Of a stretch of DNA of 17,985 nt, positions 1 to 7,479 are shown one piece after another. The notes under the pieces were generated by a model. The model did no database searches. It had not been told where the DNA came from and was given only the letters and a program-made list of their open reading frames with translations. Every line of letters begins with the position of its first letter. Position 1 is the stretch's first letter. This DNA comes from Nocardioides sp. (GTDB lineage Bacteria; Actinomycetota; Actinomycetes; Propionibacteriales; Nocardioidaceae). The stretch lies in the NCBI GenBank assembly GCA_029264225.1, contig JARICB010000019.1, positions 1-17,985 of the forward strand, given 5' to 3'. The position numbers and the translations under genes are program-made.

Positions 1-105
1 CGCACTGTCCGGGGGCGTTGCTGCCCGAGCCGCCGCGTCGCTGGGCTGGTGCAGGAGGGCGGACCTGCGGGTCTTCGCGGGGAGCAATCCATGAAAGCGG
101 ACGGG

Positions 106-1011
106 TCATCGTGGCACCAGACCGCCGGTGCATCCGAGTTGAACTGGGCGCTCGTTCGGCCGAAGGAGGGCGCGGATCGCGGCCCGCGACTGGGCATGGC
201 CGCGCACAAGCCAGGAGACCTCGGACAGCACTGTCAGCGCGTGGTAGGCAGCCCCCGCAACCAGGCCGTGTCGTCGGGCGTAGAGCCGGACCCGGTTGAC
301 GATCTGCAGGGTGTGGGTCAGGTCGTTGCGCCCGGACGCGCCGCCTACGTGGACGGCCACGGATTCGGGTACGAACCAGGTCCCGTAGCCGTGCTCGCGT
401 GCGCGCAGGCAGTAGTCGGTCTCCTCGGAGTACAGGAAGAACGATTCATCCCATCGGCCAACGTCGACCAGGCAGTCGCGCGAGATGGCAAGTACGGCGC
501 CCAGCGCCCAGTCGACGAGACCAGCGTTCGTGTACGCGGTCGGCTCTTGGATGTACTCGGAGAAGGTCGCACTTCGAGCCCTGCTCAAGCCGAGTGCGCG
601 CAGCAGCGTTGGCTCTCGACGCAGCGAGAACTGGAGCACCCCGTCCTCGGAATGAATGCGTGGGCAGGCGATTCCGATGCCGTCACGCAGGGACACCAGC
701 AGTGGAGAGACCGATCCCTTGTGCATTCGCACGTCAGGGTTGAGAACCAGCACGGCCGGGGCGGCCGGGCACGCAGCGATTCCTGTGTTGATACCCGCCG
801 AGTACCCAGCGTTGACGCCGACCAGCACGCGGCAATCCCCGCGAGCCTCGACCACAGCAACGGTCGAGTCCTGGGAAGCGTTGTCCACCACCACGACATC
901 TGCAGTCAAGCCCCCCAGGGCAGCAGGCAAGGAGTCAAGGAGGTCGCCGATGACGGACTCACTGTTGTGGGTCACCACCACGATCGCGAGATCCGGGATC
1001 GGTGCGCTCAT
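106..1011 (-). CDS. Family 2 glycosyltransferase (rhamnosyltransferase-like)
   Basis: This is a predicted cytoplasmic GT-A fold glycosyltransferase of about 301 residues that would transfer a sugar from a nucleotide donor onto a growing lipid-linked oligosaccharide. The N-terminus has the GT2 pattern VVVTHNS at residues 11-17 and VVDNASQDS at about 41-49. NPDV at 91-94 stands where the metal-binding DxD lies, a form typical of WbbL/RfbF-like rhamnosyltransferases. SEETDYCLRAREHG at about 195-208 holds the likely catalytic acidic residues. No membrane segment is visible. I chose the ATG at 1011 because the conserved domain begins right after it; an in-frame GTG at 1047 would add 12 residues, and neither has a strong ribosome binding site. 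The gene is divergent from the asparagine-synthetase-like gene. Donor and acceptor cannot be read from the sequence; rhamnose is a family-based guess. Confidence 0.9.
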   Translation of the reverse strand: MSAPIPDLAIVVVTHNSESVIGDLLDSLPAALGGLTADVVVVDNASQDSTVAVVEARGDCRVLVGVNAGYSAGINTGIAACPAAPAVLVLNPDVRMHKGSVSPLLVSLRDGIGIACPRIHSEDGVLQFSLRREPTLLRALGLSRARSATFSEYIQEPTAYTNAGLVDWALGAVLAISRDCLVDVGRWDESFFLYSEETDYCLRAREHGYGTWFVPESVAVHVGGASGRNDLTHTLQIVNRVRLYARRHGLVAGAAYHALTVLSEVSWLVRGHAQSRAAIRALLRPNERPVQLGCTGGLVPR

Positions 1012-1130
1012 GACAACGACAGTAGGAGCGATTGCATCGTGGAGCACGGGTTCGGCCCTCAGATCCCCGGTCGGGGGTACGCCTCAACCAGGTTCGACGT
1101 CGGCAGGCAGCCGGTAGCGGTGAGTCGCGC
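1012..1130. promoter_or_regulatory. Divergent intergenic region between the GT2 and asparagine-synthetase-like genes
   Basis: These 119 bases separate two start codons that point away from each other, so promoters for both genes probably lie here. A compact inverted repeat, CCCCG-GT-CGGGG, sits at 1065-1076 near the middle and could be an operator half-site pair or a chance GC palindrome. No clear -35/-10 pair is recognisable. The weak GGTGAG at about 1119-1124 is the only ribosome-binding-like sequence before the ATG at 1131. Confidence 0.35.
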
Positions 1131-2912
1131 ATGAGTGAGCGACTACCTGAACCGCGCGCCGCGCTGGCCGTGACCTGGCGTGGGGCTCCGTTGTCGGGCT
1201 GGAAGGCGGCCTGCGCAGTTCTCGCCGCTGACGTGGAAGACGTGGACCTCGTGGTGGAGGGCGAGGGGCTGGCTATGTGTGTCGCCGGAGGTTCCCCGCG
1301 CAGCGATCGCGACCCCGCGCTGATCCAGATCCCGCTCGTGGCACGTGCGCGGGTCGCCGACCGTGATGTCACGCGAGAGGACGTGGCGCGCTGGCTCGGG
1401 GCAGATGGTCGGCATCCGGGGCTGGACGAGGTCGTGCCGCCCTTTGCGGCGATGGTGCACGATTCGGCATCGGGCGCCATTCGAGCTGCTACGGACTTTC
1501 TGGGCTTTCGCTGCCTCTACGTGGCCGAAGGGTCCGGCTGGGCCGCCCTTTCGACCTCCACCCGCGCGCTGGCGGCGCTGACTGGGGCGAGCACTGACCT
1601 GACCTCGCTCGCCGCCTACAGCCTGATCGGGTGGCGGATCGGTGATCGGACACATTATGACGGTGTTTCGGTGCTGCCTCCGGGGACCTCGGCACGACTC
1701 TGCGACGGTCGGCTTCAGACCTGGACGGCGCTACCGACCGACCTTCCCGCAAGCAACGGCACAGGCGCAGTGCAATCGGCTGCGCGACAACTCCGCACCT
1801 TTGTGAACGCACTGCTGGATGATCACCCGGACACCTGCCTGCAGCTCACCGGTGGACTGGATTCAAGGTTGCTTCTCGGCGCCATCGAGGCTCCCCGTCG
1901 CCCTCAGGTGAGGGCGATGACGCTGCAGGCGCCGGACAATCCCGACGCGACGATCGCGGCTGCCTTGGCGACCCGGTACGGCATGGACCATCAAGTAGTC
2001 GACGTGACCACGACGGGCCTTCTCGAACCCGACGTGGCGGCGGCGCTCGCCTTGACTGGCGCGCACCGGGTGGACTACTCCGCAGATCCCCTCGCCTGGG
2101 CATCCCTCGACGTCGTGGAACGCTCGGTGCCCCAAGGCGCTCGCTTGTCCGGCCTCGGTGGAGAGGTGGTGCGCGGCTTCTACTACATCGGCCGTCCCCG
2201 ACCCGTAGCCACCAGTGCGCGTCGGGTGGCGGGTCTGGCCAGGTGGCGCCTGTTCCCCAACGAGTCCGTCCCAGACGAGATTCTCGACCCCGGGTTTGCT
2301 GAGTCGCGCCGCGATATGACCGTGTCCGAGCTGGAGCGCATCTTCGCCGCCCTTCACCGCACCTGGCCAGAGGCGACCGATGGCTTCTACCTGTGGCAGC
2401 GGATGCGGCGATGGGCTGGCGCCACCACGACCTCGACCTGTCAACAGCGATACGCGGTGAACCCGATGCTGGACCCTCGGTTCATCGCTGTCGGCGCACA
2501 AGTCGCGCCACGAGAGCGAGCAGGGATGCAATTCTTGAGCCGGATCCTCCTCGAACTGGATGCCGATCTGGGGGACCGGCCCCTCGACGGCCGCCCGCCT
2601 CCGTCGGTCTACGCCCACCCCGGCCCTGTCAATCGGACGAGACTGGGGGCGCTCACCATGCGCAAGGTAGGCGGCAAGGTGTGGCAGCGGATGGGCTCAC
2701 ACACGCGCCCGCCCGAAGGTGGCGTACTGCTGGCAGACCGAGTGCTCCAACACTGGCGCCGCGACCCCCGTGATCTGGCCGCGTTGGCCGGTGCGCCCTT
2801 CCTGCGCTCGGGCGTGCTGGACCGGATCCTCGACGGTGACGTGCGTCCGACACCTACGACCATTGGATTCCTGGCCACTCTCGCGGCCGCCGACCAGAAC
2901 GTCGCGACATGA
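1131..2912 (+). CDS. Asparagine-synthetase-like protein with degenerate glutaminase domain
   Basis: This 593-residue protein resembles class B asparagine synthetases. Residues 1-210 look like a decayed Ntn-type glutaminase domain: the protein starts MSER and has no cysteine at position 2, so it should not hydrolyse glutamine in the usual way. The synthetase half carries the ATP-pyrophosphatase loop as TGGLDSR at 240-246 (family consensus SGGxDSS) and GLGGEVVRGFYY at about 341-352, where the family usually has a conserved GxGGDE-like segment. Such proteins adenylate a carboxylate and attack it with an amine, or act as amidotransferases on uronic acids in O-antigen loci (for example WbpS-like proteins). 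In this neighbourhood a sugar acid such as a ManNAcA residue is a plausible substrate, but that is inference. The ATG at 1131 is used because the upstream in-frame extension is arginine-rich and non-conserved-looking. The gene converges on the next with 8 bases between stops. Confidence 0.8.
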   Translation: MSERLPEPRAALAVTWRGAPLSGWKAACAVLAADVEDVDLVVEGEGLAMCVAGGSPRSDRDPALIQIPLVARARVADRDVTREDVARWLGADGRHPGLDEVVPPFAAMVHDSASGAIRAATDFLGFRCLYVAEGSGWAALSTSTRALAALTGASTDLTSLAAYSLIGWRIGDRTHYDGVSVLPPGTSARLCDGRLQTWTALPTDLPASNGTGAVQSAARQLRTFVNALLDDHPDTCLQLTGGLDSRLLLGAIEAPRRPQVRAMTLQAPDNPDATIAAALATRYGMDHQVVDVTTTGLLEPDVAAALALTGAHRVDYSADPLAWASLDVVERSVPQGARLSGLGGEVVRGFYYIGRPRPVATSARRVAGLARWRLFPNESVPDEILDPGFAESRRDMTVSELERIFAALHRTWPEATDGFYLWQRMRRWAGATTTSTCQQRYAVNPMLDPRFIAVGAQVAPRERAGMQFLSRILLELDADLGDRPLDGRPPPSVYAHPGPVNRTRLGALTMRKVGGKVWQRMGSHTRPPEGGVLLADRVLQHWRRDPRDLAALAGAPFLRSGVLDRILDGDVRPTPTTIGFLATLAAADQNVAT

Positions 2913-2920
2913 CACGGAGT

Positions 2921-4132
2921 TCAGGACGGTCGAGGAGTGAGTTCTGCGTAGAGGTTCAACATCCAGTCGACCTTGCTCTCCCACATACCCACCGCACGCA
3001 CCTGCGACAGGGCGCCCTCGCCGAGTCGTCGCCTTCTGGCGGGATCGATGACCAGTTCGCGTATTGCCCTGGCCAGGTCATCGGCGAGTTGTGTAGGCGA
3101 CGTCGCGGTAACCGTGATGCCGCAGGCGTCCGTGACGACATTGCCCGGCCCACCACGGTCGCAGGTGATGACGGGAAGCCCGTGGCCCATCGCCTCGAAC
3201 ACGACGTTCCCCCCCGGCTCGCGGAAGCTGGGAAAGACGAAGAGATCGGCTTGCTCGTAGAACGAGTCGACCTGGTTGCGAGGCTGGGCGCCGGCAAACG
3301 TGATCCGGTCGGTGAGGCCGAGCTCGACGCTGAGGCGTTCGCACGCCTCGCGGTCGAATCCGTCACCGACGATGTCGAGAGTGAGGGGCAGGTCGCGCAG
3401 GTGGTCGAGCGCCGCGATCAGGTCACGAGCTCCCTTGGTCCGAATCAGACGTCCTACGAACAGGATCCGCACCGGAGCGTCCGAGCGGGGCAGGGGACGC
3501 GGGGAGCGGTCCGGAAGTGTGGTGAGCGCAGTTTCCGGCAGGTACTCGAGTCGCTTCAAGCGCAGTCCGGACAATGCCTCGCCTACGTAGGGCGCGATGC
3601 CGACTACACAGGCGGCGTCCTGGTAAGTGCGGCGCAACGTCGGGTCGTGCGCGAGACGCCACGCGTCCAGCCGACGCAGACCTGTGTACCAAGGGGCAGT
3701 GTCCTCGTCCGCGAATCCGGGTGGGGTCGCCAAGCTGCCGCCGACCGGTCCGATCACATAGGGGATCCCGAGTCCGGCCAACGGAGAGGGGTAGCGCATG
3801 GCTACCGGTACCGGCTGATGAGCAACGTCGAACGTCTCGCCGTCGGCGAGGGCCTGCCTGATCCAGTGTCTGGCCTTCACCGCGAAGGGCGCGTACCCGG
3901 GCTTGAGCAGGCTGTTGAGGCGCTCGAAGCGACCCAGTCCCGGGGGCTCGACCCACTCCACGACGCGTACTCCTGGGAGTTGGTGGACCGCGCTGGGCCT
4001 GCTGCGCTTGCGGTAGGTGAACAGGGTGAGATCGACATGCCCCGCCAGGTGGGCGCCCCACTGGTGGGCGACCCACGACTCGCCCACGTCGGTGCCATCA
4101 ACCGTGGGCGCGACCATCAAGATCCTGAGCAC
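2921..4132 (-). CDS. Family 4 glycosyltransferase (GT-B fold)
   Basis: This 403-residue retaining GT-B glycosyltransferase would add one sugar of the repeat unit at the inner membrane face. The N-terminal Rossmann domain starts RILMVAPTVDGTDVGES, and IGPVGGSL at about 127-134 is typical of GT4 enzymes of this size. The C-terminal donor-binding domain has ILFVGRLIRTKG at 223-234, LDIVGDGFD at about 252-260, and the E-x7-E signature with E305 and E313 inside FREPGGNVVFEAMGHGLPV. The length fits the family. Translation probably begins at the GTG at 4132 (V/M-L-R-I-L-M-V); an ATG five codons in is an alternative. The gene faces away from the double glycosyltransferase gene across 41 bases and converges with the asparagine-synthetase-like gene. 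Donor sugar and linkage are not readable. Confidence 0.92.
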   Translation of the reverse strand: MLRILMVAPTVDGTDVGESWVAHQWGAHLAGHVDLTLFTYRKRSRPSAVHQLPGVRVVEWVEPPGLGRFERLNSLLKPGYAPFAVKARHWIRQALADGETFDVAHQPVPVAMRYPSPLAGLGIPYVIGPVGGSLATPPGFADEDTAPWYTGLRRLDAWRLAHDPTLRRTYQDAACVVGIAPYVGEALSGLRLKRLEYLPETALTTLPDRSPRPLPRSDAPVRILFVGRLIRTKGARDLIAALDHLRDLPLTLDIVGDGFDREACERLSVELGLTDRITFAGAQPRNQVDSFYEQADLFVFPSFREPGGNVVFEAMGHGLPVITCDRGGPGNVVTDACGITVTATSPTQLADDLARAIRELVIDPARRRRLGEGALSQVRAVGMWESKVDWMLNLYAELTPRPS

Positions 4133-4173
4133 GGGTGCACCCTAGACCCGCCACGTCCTGGTGGAGGTGTGAG
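4133..4173. promoter_or_regulatory. 41-bp divergent gap with perfect palindrome
   Basis: Only 41 bases separate the GTG at 4132 (leftward) and the ATG at 4174 (rightward). A perfect 10-bp palindrome GGGTGCACCC occupies 4133-4142, directly against the leftward start codon. A clear ribosome binding site GGAGG lies at 4163-4167, six bases before the ATG at 4174, which fixes that start over an in-frame ATG-less extension from 4135. Promoters for the two genes must overlap this gap or lie inside the opposite gene. Confidence 0.45.
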
Positions 4174-6708
4174 ATGAGAATTCTCATCTATCCGCATGAC
4201 CTGGGCATGGGTGGCAGTCAGATGAACGCCATCGACCTCGCTCGTGGCCTCGTCGACCGCGGCCATGAGGTGTGTATCTACGGCCGACCGGGGGTCCTGC
4301 TCGAGCGGATCGAACAGTTGGGCCTGGAGTTCATCGCCGCACCGGAGCCACGGCACCGACCCAGTGACGAAGTGATCACCGACCTGATCCGGCTGGTCAA
4401 GCAGCGACGTCTGGACGTGCTGCACGGTTACGAGTGGCCGCCAGGTCTGGAGTGCCACCTGGCGGCCCGCAGAAGCGGGGCGCTCGCCATCACCACGGTC
4501 ATGTCGATGGCCGTAGCCCCGTTCCTCCCTCGGTCGATGCCATTGGTCGTAGGGACCGAACAGATCGCCGCGCTCGAACGTCGGCAGGGCCGCCGGCTGG
4601 TGCATGTGCTGGAACCACCGGTCGACACGAGTGAGAACGCACCCGGGCTCGATCTCGATCTGACGGGTTTTCGCTCGCGCTGGCTGCCGGGCGAGCGGCC
4701 GACCATGGTGTGCGTGACGCGGTTTGCGCGTGAATTGAAGCTCGAGGGGCTGTTGACGGCGATGGACGCGGTCGGCCGGCTCGCGGCCCAGCAGGTGCCC
4801 CTGGGCGAGGCTCCGATTCGTCTGCTGGTGGTAGGCGATGGAGTCGCGCGACCCGAGGTGGAGGAGCAGGCGCGCCTGGTCAACGCTGCCGCCGGGCCCG
4901 GCACGGTTGTCCTGACCGGCACACTGGCCGACCCGCGACCCGCCTACGCGGTCGCGGACATCGCCCTCGGGATGGGTGGGTCAGCATTACGGGCGATGGC
5001 CTTCGCGAAGCCTCTGGTGGTGCAGGGGGAGCAGGGATTCTTCCGGCTCCTGGACCGGGAGAGCGTCCCGGATTTCCTCTGGACGGGCTGGTACGGCGTG
5101 GGTGGCCCCCACGACCCGGCGGCCCCCCTGGCGGCCAGCCTCCACGAACTTCTCCATGACCCGCAGCGACGCAGCGATCTGGGAGCCCTCAGTCGCGACT
5201 TGGTGGTGCGACGGTTCTCGCTCGAGGAGTCGACATCGCGGTTGGAGGGGATCTTGCGTCGGGGACTGACGGCGCGACGGTCGAACCGACTGGTCGCAAT
5301 GGGCGCGGATGTTGCTGCTGCAGCCCGCTTCACCCGCTACTACCTGGCCAAACGAGCGCGTCGTGCCCTGGGCACTGGCGCCACAGACGATTTCAACTCC
5401 CGTCCGGTCGCCTCGACGAGCGTGGCTCGTCCCAGGCAGTTGCCCGCGGCTGCCGACGGCACCACGTCGAGGCTCGATCCCCAGGCGTGGTTGTGGTTTC
5501 CGGGGGTCTCCTACGACGGCGTGACCGGCACTGACAAACAGTTGGTGCGAGCCCTGTCCACACTCCGACCCGTGGTGTGGGTGGACCCGCCGATGTCCTG
5601 GCGCGATCCACGCCGACCTGGTTGGCAAGAACGGGGGGCGACCCTCCTTCCCGACGGCATCATCCGGGTGCGGACCATCAGTCCACCCGGCGTGACGCGT
5701 CCGCTGCTGCGAGAGGTGGCGAGGTGGCTGACCCAACGCAATGCTCGGCGCGCTCTGCGCGCATCCGGTTATGGCCTGGAGGCCGTGCTGGTGAGCACCC
5801 CCGAGCAGCACCTCCCGTCGTGGACAGGATCGGCCACCCGACTCTATTTCGAGACGGATGACTTCGTGGCAGGGGCGTCCTTGCTTGGTCATTCTGTGCG
5901 GCACATGGTGCGGAATCGGGCTCGAAACCTGGCCCACAGTCATGGCGTCCTGGGGGTGACCGAAGAGATCCTGACCTCCATGCGGGCCGGGAGCAAGGGA
6001 CATGTCCTTCCCAACGGGTGTGACGCCGCATCGTTCGACCCGGACTGTTCAGAATCGTCACCGACTTCGATCGAGGTGTCCCTTCCGCAGCCCGTCGTCG
6101 GGGTGGTCGGCCAGCTCAACGAACGGCTGGACCTGTCTCTGCTGGAGGCGGTCGCCGATGCGGGCATCAGCCTGCTGCTCGTGGGGCCCCGGTACGAGCA
6201 GGATGGCCTTGTTCGAGCCCGGATCGATCAACTGATTGCCCGGACGAACGTGCAGTGGATCGACCGGCGTCCCTACGCCGAGATCCCGGCGCTGATGGGT
6301 CAGCTCACGGTTGGCCTGACGCCCTATACGCGTAGCGACTTCAACCTGGGCAGTTTTCCACTCAAGACCCTCGACTACCTGGCAGCCGGGCTGCCGGTCG
6401 TTTCCACGGACCTGCCCAGCGCGCGGACCCTCGATGCTCCGGATCTGTTGCTGGCCGTCGGGGCTGAGGAGTTCGTCGCCGCCACTCGTAACCATCTGGA
6501 GGGCGACAGGCTCAACGAGGACGCTGCCGGCGAACGACGACGGTTTGCGGCACGCCACTCATGGGCGGCCCGCGCGCAGGCCTTGGTGGAGATCGCAGCT
6601 CAGGTGCGCGGCGATAGCCCTTGTTCACCCCTACACTCGTTCCGGACGGGATCGGCGGCCCCTCCTGCGCAGATCCGGGATTCACCGCTACGGATGGACG
6701 GGGGATAG
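4174..6708 (+). CDS. Two-domain glycosyltransferase fusion (GT4 + TuaH-like GT)
   Basis: This 844-residue protein joins two GT-B glycosyltransferases, so it may add two successive sugars. Module 1, about residues 1-365, begins RILIYPHDLGMGGSQMNAIDLA with an N-terminal glycine loop and has LLVVGDGVARPEVE at about 217-230. Its donor-site region reads GMGGSALRAMAFAKPLVV (267-284), where the usual E-x7-E glutamates are replaced. A variable linker (about 366-435) contains a basic stretch near 385-400 that may touch the membrane. Module 2, about 436-812, has YFETDDFVAG at 558-567, VLPNGCDAASFDP at 611-623, VVGVVGQLNERLD and FPLKTLDYLAAGLPVV at 728-743, resembling TuaH-like glycosyltransferases. The start at 4174 follows a good GGAGG site. 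The stop lies 4 bases before the next gene's ATG, so the three rightward genes likely form an operon. One rare TTA codon occurs at 4987-4989. Family assignment is firm; sugars are unknown. Confidence 0.9.
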   Translation: MRILIYPHDLGMGGSQMNAIDLARGLVDRGHEVCIYGRPGVLLERIEQLGLEFIAAPEPRHRPSDEVITDLIRLVKQRRLDVLHGYEWPPGLECHLAARRSGALAITTVMSMAVAPFLPRSMPLVVGTEQIAALERRQGRRLVHVLEPPVDTSENAPGLDLDLTGFRSRWLPGERPTMVCVTRFARELKLEGLLTAMDAVGRLAAQQVPLGEAPIRLLVVGDGVARPEVEEQARLVNAAAGPGTVVLTGTLADPRPAYAVADIALGMGGSALRAMAFAKPLVVQGEQGFFRLLDRESVPDFLWTGWYGVGGPHDPAAPLAASLHELLHDPQRRSDLGALSRDLVVRRFSLEESTSRLEGILRRGLTARRSNRLVAMGADVAAAARFTRYYLAKRARRALGTGATDDFNSRPVASTSVARPRQLPAAADGTTSRLDPQAWLWFPGVSYDGVTGTDKQLVRALSTLRPVVWVDPPMSWRDPRRPGWQERGATLLPDGIIRVRTISPPGVTRPLLREVARWLTQRNARRALRASGYGLEAVLVSTPEQHLPSWTGSATRLYFETDDFVAGASLLGHSVRHMVRNRARNLAHSHGVLGVTEEILTSMRAGSKGHVLPNGCDAASFDPDCSESSPTSIEVSLPQPVVGVVGQLNERLDLSLLEAVADAGISLLLVGPRYEQDGLVRARIDQLIARTNVQWIDRRPYAEIPALMGQLTVGLTPYTRSDFNLGSFPLKTLDYLAAGLPVVSTDLPSARTLDAPDLLLAVGAEEFVAATRNHLEGDRLNEDAAGERRRFAARHSWAARAQALVEIAAQVRGDSPCSPLHSFRTGSAAPPAQIRDSPLRMDGG

Positions 6709-6712
6709 CGGT

Positions 6713-7477
6713 ATGTATGTCCGCGAAGCGTTTCGCAGCCTGCTCCGGCGCTGGTACCTCGTAGCGATCGCGCTCGCGCTCACCGCTGCCGCAGCGTGGG
6801 GGCTTGCCCAGTTGGTCGAACCCACCTACAAGGCCACTGCCAGTGTGGTGCTGGTGCCTCCCGAAACGACGTTGGGCGATACCGGCAACCCCTACCTGTT
6901 CCTCGGAGGGCTCGACCAAACGGTCGACGTGCTGGCGCGGTCGATGAACAGTGGCGCGACTCGAGACAGCATCGCCGCAGCGGATCCGAGCGGCGACTTC
7001 GCCGCGGTGGCAGATTTCACGACAAGTGCCCCGATCATCCTGGCCTCGGCTGAGGACAGTTCGCCGGCTGGTGCTGACCGCCTGCTCGACGAGGTGCTGG
7101 CTCGGGTCTCGAAGAACCTCGCCGCTCTGCAGTCCGACCTCGCCGTTCAGTCCAAGTCTCAGATCACGGCTCAGGTGGTCTCGAGGACGGCTGAGCCCGA
7201 AGTGATGCAGAAGGCCCGTTACCGCCAACTCGTGATGGGCACGTGTGGCGTCCTGGTGCTACTCCTGTTTCCCATCGCGGTGATCGACAGCCTGCTGCAG
7301 CGGCGTCGTCTCAGCCGGGCTCGGACCCCTGGCACGACGCCGGACTCGCCCGAGCGTCCTCTCGCCGCCCTGCCGTCCCAAGGCCCGGCATCAGGCTCGG
7401 CTGTAGGAACGTCCGGCCACGACGACACGTCCACGTCACGAGTCACCGGGCACAAAGGGCGGGGACGGGCGCGCTAG
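6713..7477 (+). CDS. Wzz-like polysaccharide chain-length determinant
   Basis: This 254-residue inner-membrane protein has the architecture of polysaccharide co-polymerases: a short cytoplasmic start (MYVREAFRSLLRRW), TM1 at about 15-35, an extracytoplasmic domain of about 135 residues beginning with the conserved-looking YKATASVVLVPP at 39-50, a helical stretch near 120-150, and TM2 at about 173-196. The cytoplasmic tail (197-254) is rich in Ser, Pro, Gly and Arg and has no Walker motifs, so there is no attached BY-kinase. It would set or support chain length with the polymerase encoded 2 bases downstream. The start ATG is 4 bases after the preceding stop and follows GGGGGA. It shares the 'RRW + TM + V-type strand' layout with the C-terminal part of the next protein, suggesting a hetero-oligomeric pair. 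Assignment rests on topology and local motifs. Confidence 0.78.
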   Translation: MYVREAFRSLLRRWYLVAIALALTAAAAWGLAQLVEPTYKATASVVLVPPETTLGDTGNPYLFLGGLDQTVDVLARSMNSGATRDSIAAADPSGDFAAVADFTTSAPIILASAEDSSPAGADRLLDEVLARVSKNLAALQSDLAVQSKSQITAQVVSRTAEPEVMQKARYRQLVMGTCGVLVLLLFPIAVIDSLLQRRRLSRARTPGTTPDSPERPLAALPSQGPASGSAVGTSGHDDTSTSRVTGHKGRGRAR

Positions 7478-7479
7478 CG

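Noticed and set aside
1..92. Leftward open frame from an ATG at 92 (MDCSPRRPAGPPSC...) running off the left edge
   Set aside because: It could be the start of the next leftward gene, 13 bases after the GT2 stop, but it has no ribosome binding site and about 30 low-complexity residues with no recognisable motif.
49..1134. Long open frame opposite the GT2 gene
   Set aside because: Shadow of a GC-rich gene: low-complexity Arg/Gly/Val translation and no domain, while the other strand has clear glycosyltransferase motifs.
1131..2912. Lasso-peptide or beta-lactam type cyclase
   Set aside because: No precursor peptide, leader protease or other biosynthetic partner nearby; the neighbours are all polysaccharide genes.
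2909..4177. 422-codon open frame opposite the GT4 gene
   Set aside because: The minus strand holds an unmistakable GT4 protein with E-x7-E; the plus-strand translation shows no family pattern.
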